A stretch of DNA of 64,000 bases, from contig CAXXFH010000006.1 in NCBI GenBank assembly GCA_963677085.2, positions 434,001-498,000 of the forward strand. The letters are read 5' to 3'. Source of the stretch: G963677085 sp963677085 (GTDB taxonomy: Bacteria > Planctomycetota > Planctomycetia > Pirellulales > Thermoguttaceae). Under the pieces are notes generated by a model. That model saw only the letters and a program-made list of their open reading frames with translations, was not told the DNA's origin and did no database searches. This document shows, one piece after another, positions 63,121 to 64,000 of the stretch (position 1 is the first letter of the stretch; each line of letters begins with the position of its first letter). The position numbers and the translations under genes are program-made.

Positions 63121-63558
63121 ATGCCTCGCTGGGATAATCTGTTTGATTCCGAACAGGATTCGTTTTTCGATCCACTATGCATCGAGCGTAGTTCGCCGAT
63201 GGACGACGGGGAGGCCGAACTGGTTGAAGCGATTTGCCATGCGGCCACTCCCGGTCCGCTGGTGGTCGACGACGGCAAAGTCTCGGGCGAAGGGGCCATT
63301 GTGGCCATTTTGCCCGACGGCCGTCCGGTTGTGAGCCTTACGGCCCCGGTCGAGCAGACCGAAGACAAAAGCGCCGTAGGGGCCAACGCGGAACTGATCT
63401 GCAAAGCCCGTTATCTCCTGTTGAAGCTGCTTCGAGACCGGCAGCAATGGAAGCAGAAACGAGAATGCCTCCAGAAGCGGATTCGCAAGCTGGAAGCCGC
63501 ACTGCGTGCCAGTCGCACAGTGGACGACAGCGAATCGTTGAAAAGTCACCCGCGGTAA
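63121..63558 (+). CDS. Small hypothetical protein
   Basis: 145 residues from ATG 63121 (GAGGAG upstream). The N-terminal half is acidic (MPRWDNLFDSEQDSFFDPLC, PMDDGEAELVEAICHAATP) and includes a short beta-like segment GAIVAILPDGRPVVSLTAPV. The C-terminal third is a basic coiled coil (RYLLLKLLRDRQQWKQKRECLQKRIRKLEAALRA). I recognise no family. The good ribosome-binding site and codon use support it as a real gene. Confidence 0.6.
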   Translation: MPRWDNLFDSEQDSFFDPLCIERSSPMDDGEAELVEAICHAATPGPLVVDDGKVSGEGAIVAILPDGRPVVSLTAPVEQTEDKSAVGANAELICKARYLLLKLLRDRQQWKQKRECLQKRIRKLEAALRASRTVDDSESLKSHPR

Positions 63559-63734
63559 GCCGGCCGATGAGGGCGATTGGCGGTTCGCTTGCGGAGCAAC
63601 TCGCGTGCATAGCTACGCATGGTCTGCCGTAGGTTTGCTGACCCTGGGACGTGTCATTTTCGTGTTTCCCGTATCGCTCCCCTGTCCCTTTGGCCGCGAT
63701 CCTTCTACACTAGTGCTTCGTCACCTCCCGAAGC

Positions 63735-63816
63735 ATCAACAAAGTCCAGCGACTAACGGGAGCGGGTTCCTGCCTGGGTGCGGTAGCACTGATCTGGTTG
63801 GCGGACCTGTCGCCCC
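63735..63816 (-). repeat. Family A repeat, copy 6 (reverse)
   Basis: Reads 'caacaaagtccagcgactaacgggagcggg', then 'tgcctgggtgcggtagcac', 'gatctggttggcggacctgtcgcccc', ending 11 bp before ATG 63828. A possible MITE end (ctagtgcttcgtca) lies at about 63709-63722. Confidence 0.75.
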
Positions 63817-63827
63817 GTGCCTGCCTC

Positions 63828-64000
63828 ATGATTGAAACTATCGAAGCCAATCTCTACGACTACCCGAAGTATTACGACTTGCTGTTCGGCTCCGACTGGA
63901 AGGCCGAGTTCGATTTCCTCGATGCCTGTTTTGCGAAGCACGCCGGCCGTTCGGTTCGGCGGGTGTTTGAGCCGGCTTGTGGCACGGGCCGTTTGTTGGT
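63828..64000 (+). CDS. SAM-dependent methyltransferase, 5' part
   Basis: Truncated by the window edge; 57 codons visible. The N-terminus ETIEANLYDYPKYYDLLFGSDW, and then RVFEPACGTGRLL, which is the glycine-rich SAM-binding motif I of class I methyltransferases. A family A repeat lies immediately upstream. Substrate cannot be predicted. Start ATG 63828. Confidence 0.8.
   Translation, partial: MIETIEANLYDYPKYYDLLFGSDWKAEFDFLDACFAKHAGRSVRRVFEPACGTGRLL

Overview
The window looks like a piece of a planctomycete chromosome, probably from the Pirellulales or a close relative. The signs are GC-rich coding sequence with GTG starts, two DUF1559 proteins with prepilin-like N-termini, three PEP-CTERM proteins next to an ECF sigma / FecR-type regulator pair, a Tat-exported Gfo/Idh/MocA oxidoreductase, and intergenic spaces full of short palindromic repeats. 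I found no rRNA, tRNA or CRISPR array. The assignment rests on gene content and style only.

Layout. 1-9 kb: heme A biosynthesis (ctaA, ctaB), an RRM protein, a LysE-type exporter, a rubredoxin/glutamate-synthase-like fusion beside a rubrerythrin (oxidative stress), a RidA/chorismatase-like protein and a thioesterase. 9-24 kb: an RND efflux pump with its adaptor, a secreted prenyltransferase-fold repeat protein, a DUF1559 protein, a MacB/LolD-type ABC transporter and a Gfo/Idh/MocA oxidoreductase. 24-27 kb: Na/phosphate cotransporter with a PhoU-like protein, then an azoreductase. 27-36 kb: a three-gene membrane module of a YqiJ-like OB-fold protein with an alternating-aspartate tract, a YqiK-like flotillin, and an 1801-residue DUF3686/MoxR-like AAA+ ATPase. 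36-37 kb: an IS630-type insertion sequence next to a MITE. 37-45 kb: a DUF4261 protein, a NapH-NapG-like iron-sulfur fusion with an FMN-binding (flavinylation-motif) partner, a CDF metal transporter and uncharacterised genes. 45-52.3 kb: one minus-strand surface cluster (sigma factor, FecR regulator, three PEP-CTERM proteins, DUF1559, glycosyltransferase). 52.9-64 kb: membrane protein, K+ channel, a secreted protein with possible HEAT-like repeats, MoaB-like protein, a more A-rich coiled-coil membrane protein, an MNT-HEPN protein, a RAYT pseudogene between REP hairpins, a CheX-like protein, an apparently inactive endonuclease/exonuclease/phosphatase-fold protein, a small hypothetical protein and the start of a methyltransferase.

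The most unusual content lies in three places: the flotillin/giant-ATPase module, the sigma-FecR-PEP-CTERM cluster in which the regulator carries the same domain as a cargo protein, and the repeat ecosystem. The repeats include ~104-bp elements with mirrored inverted ends, one of them nested inside another repeat family; hairpins with a conserved CTTG(T) loop and covarying stems; and repeats translated inside two membrane protein genes.
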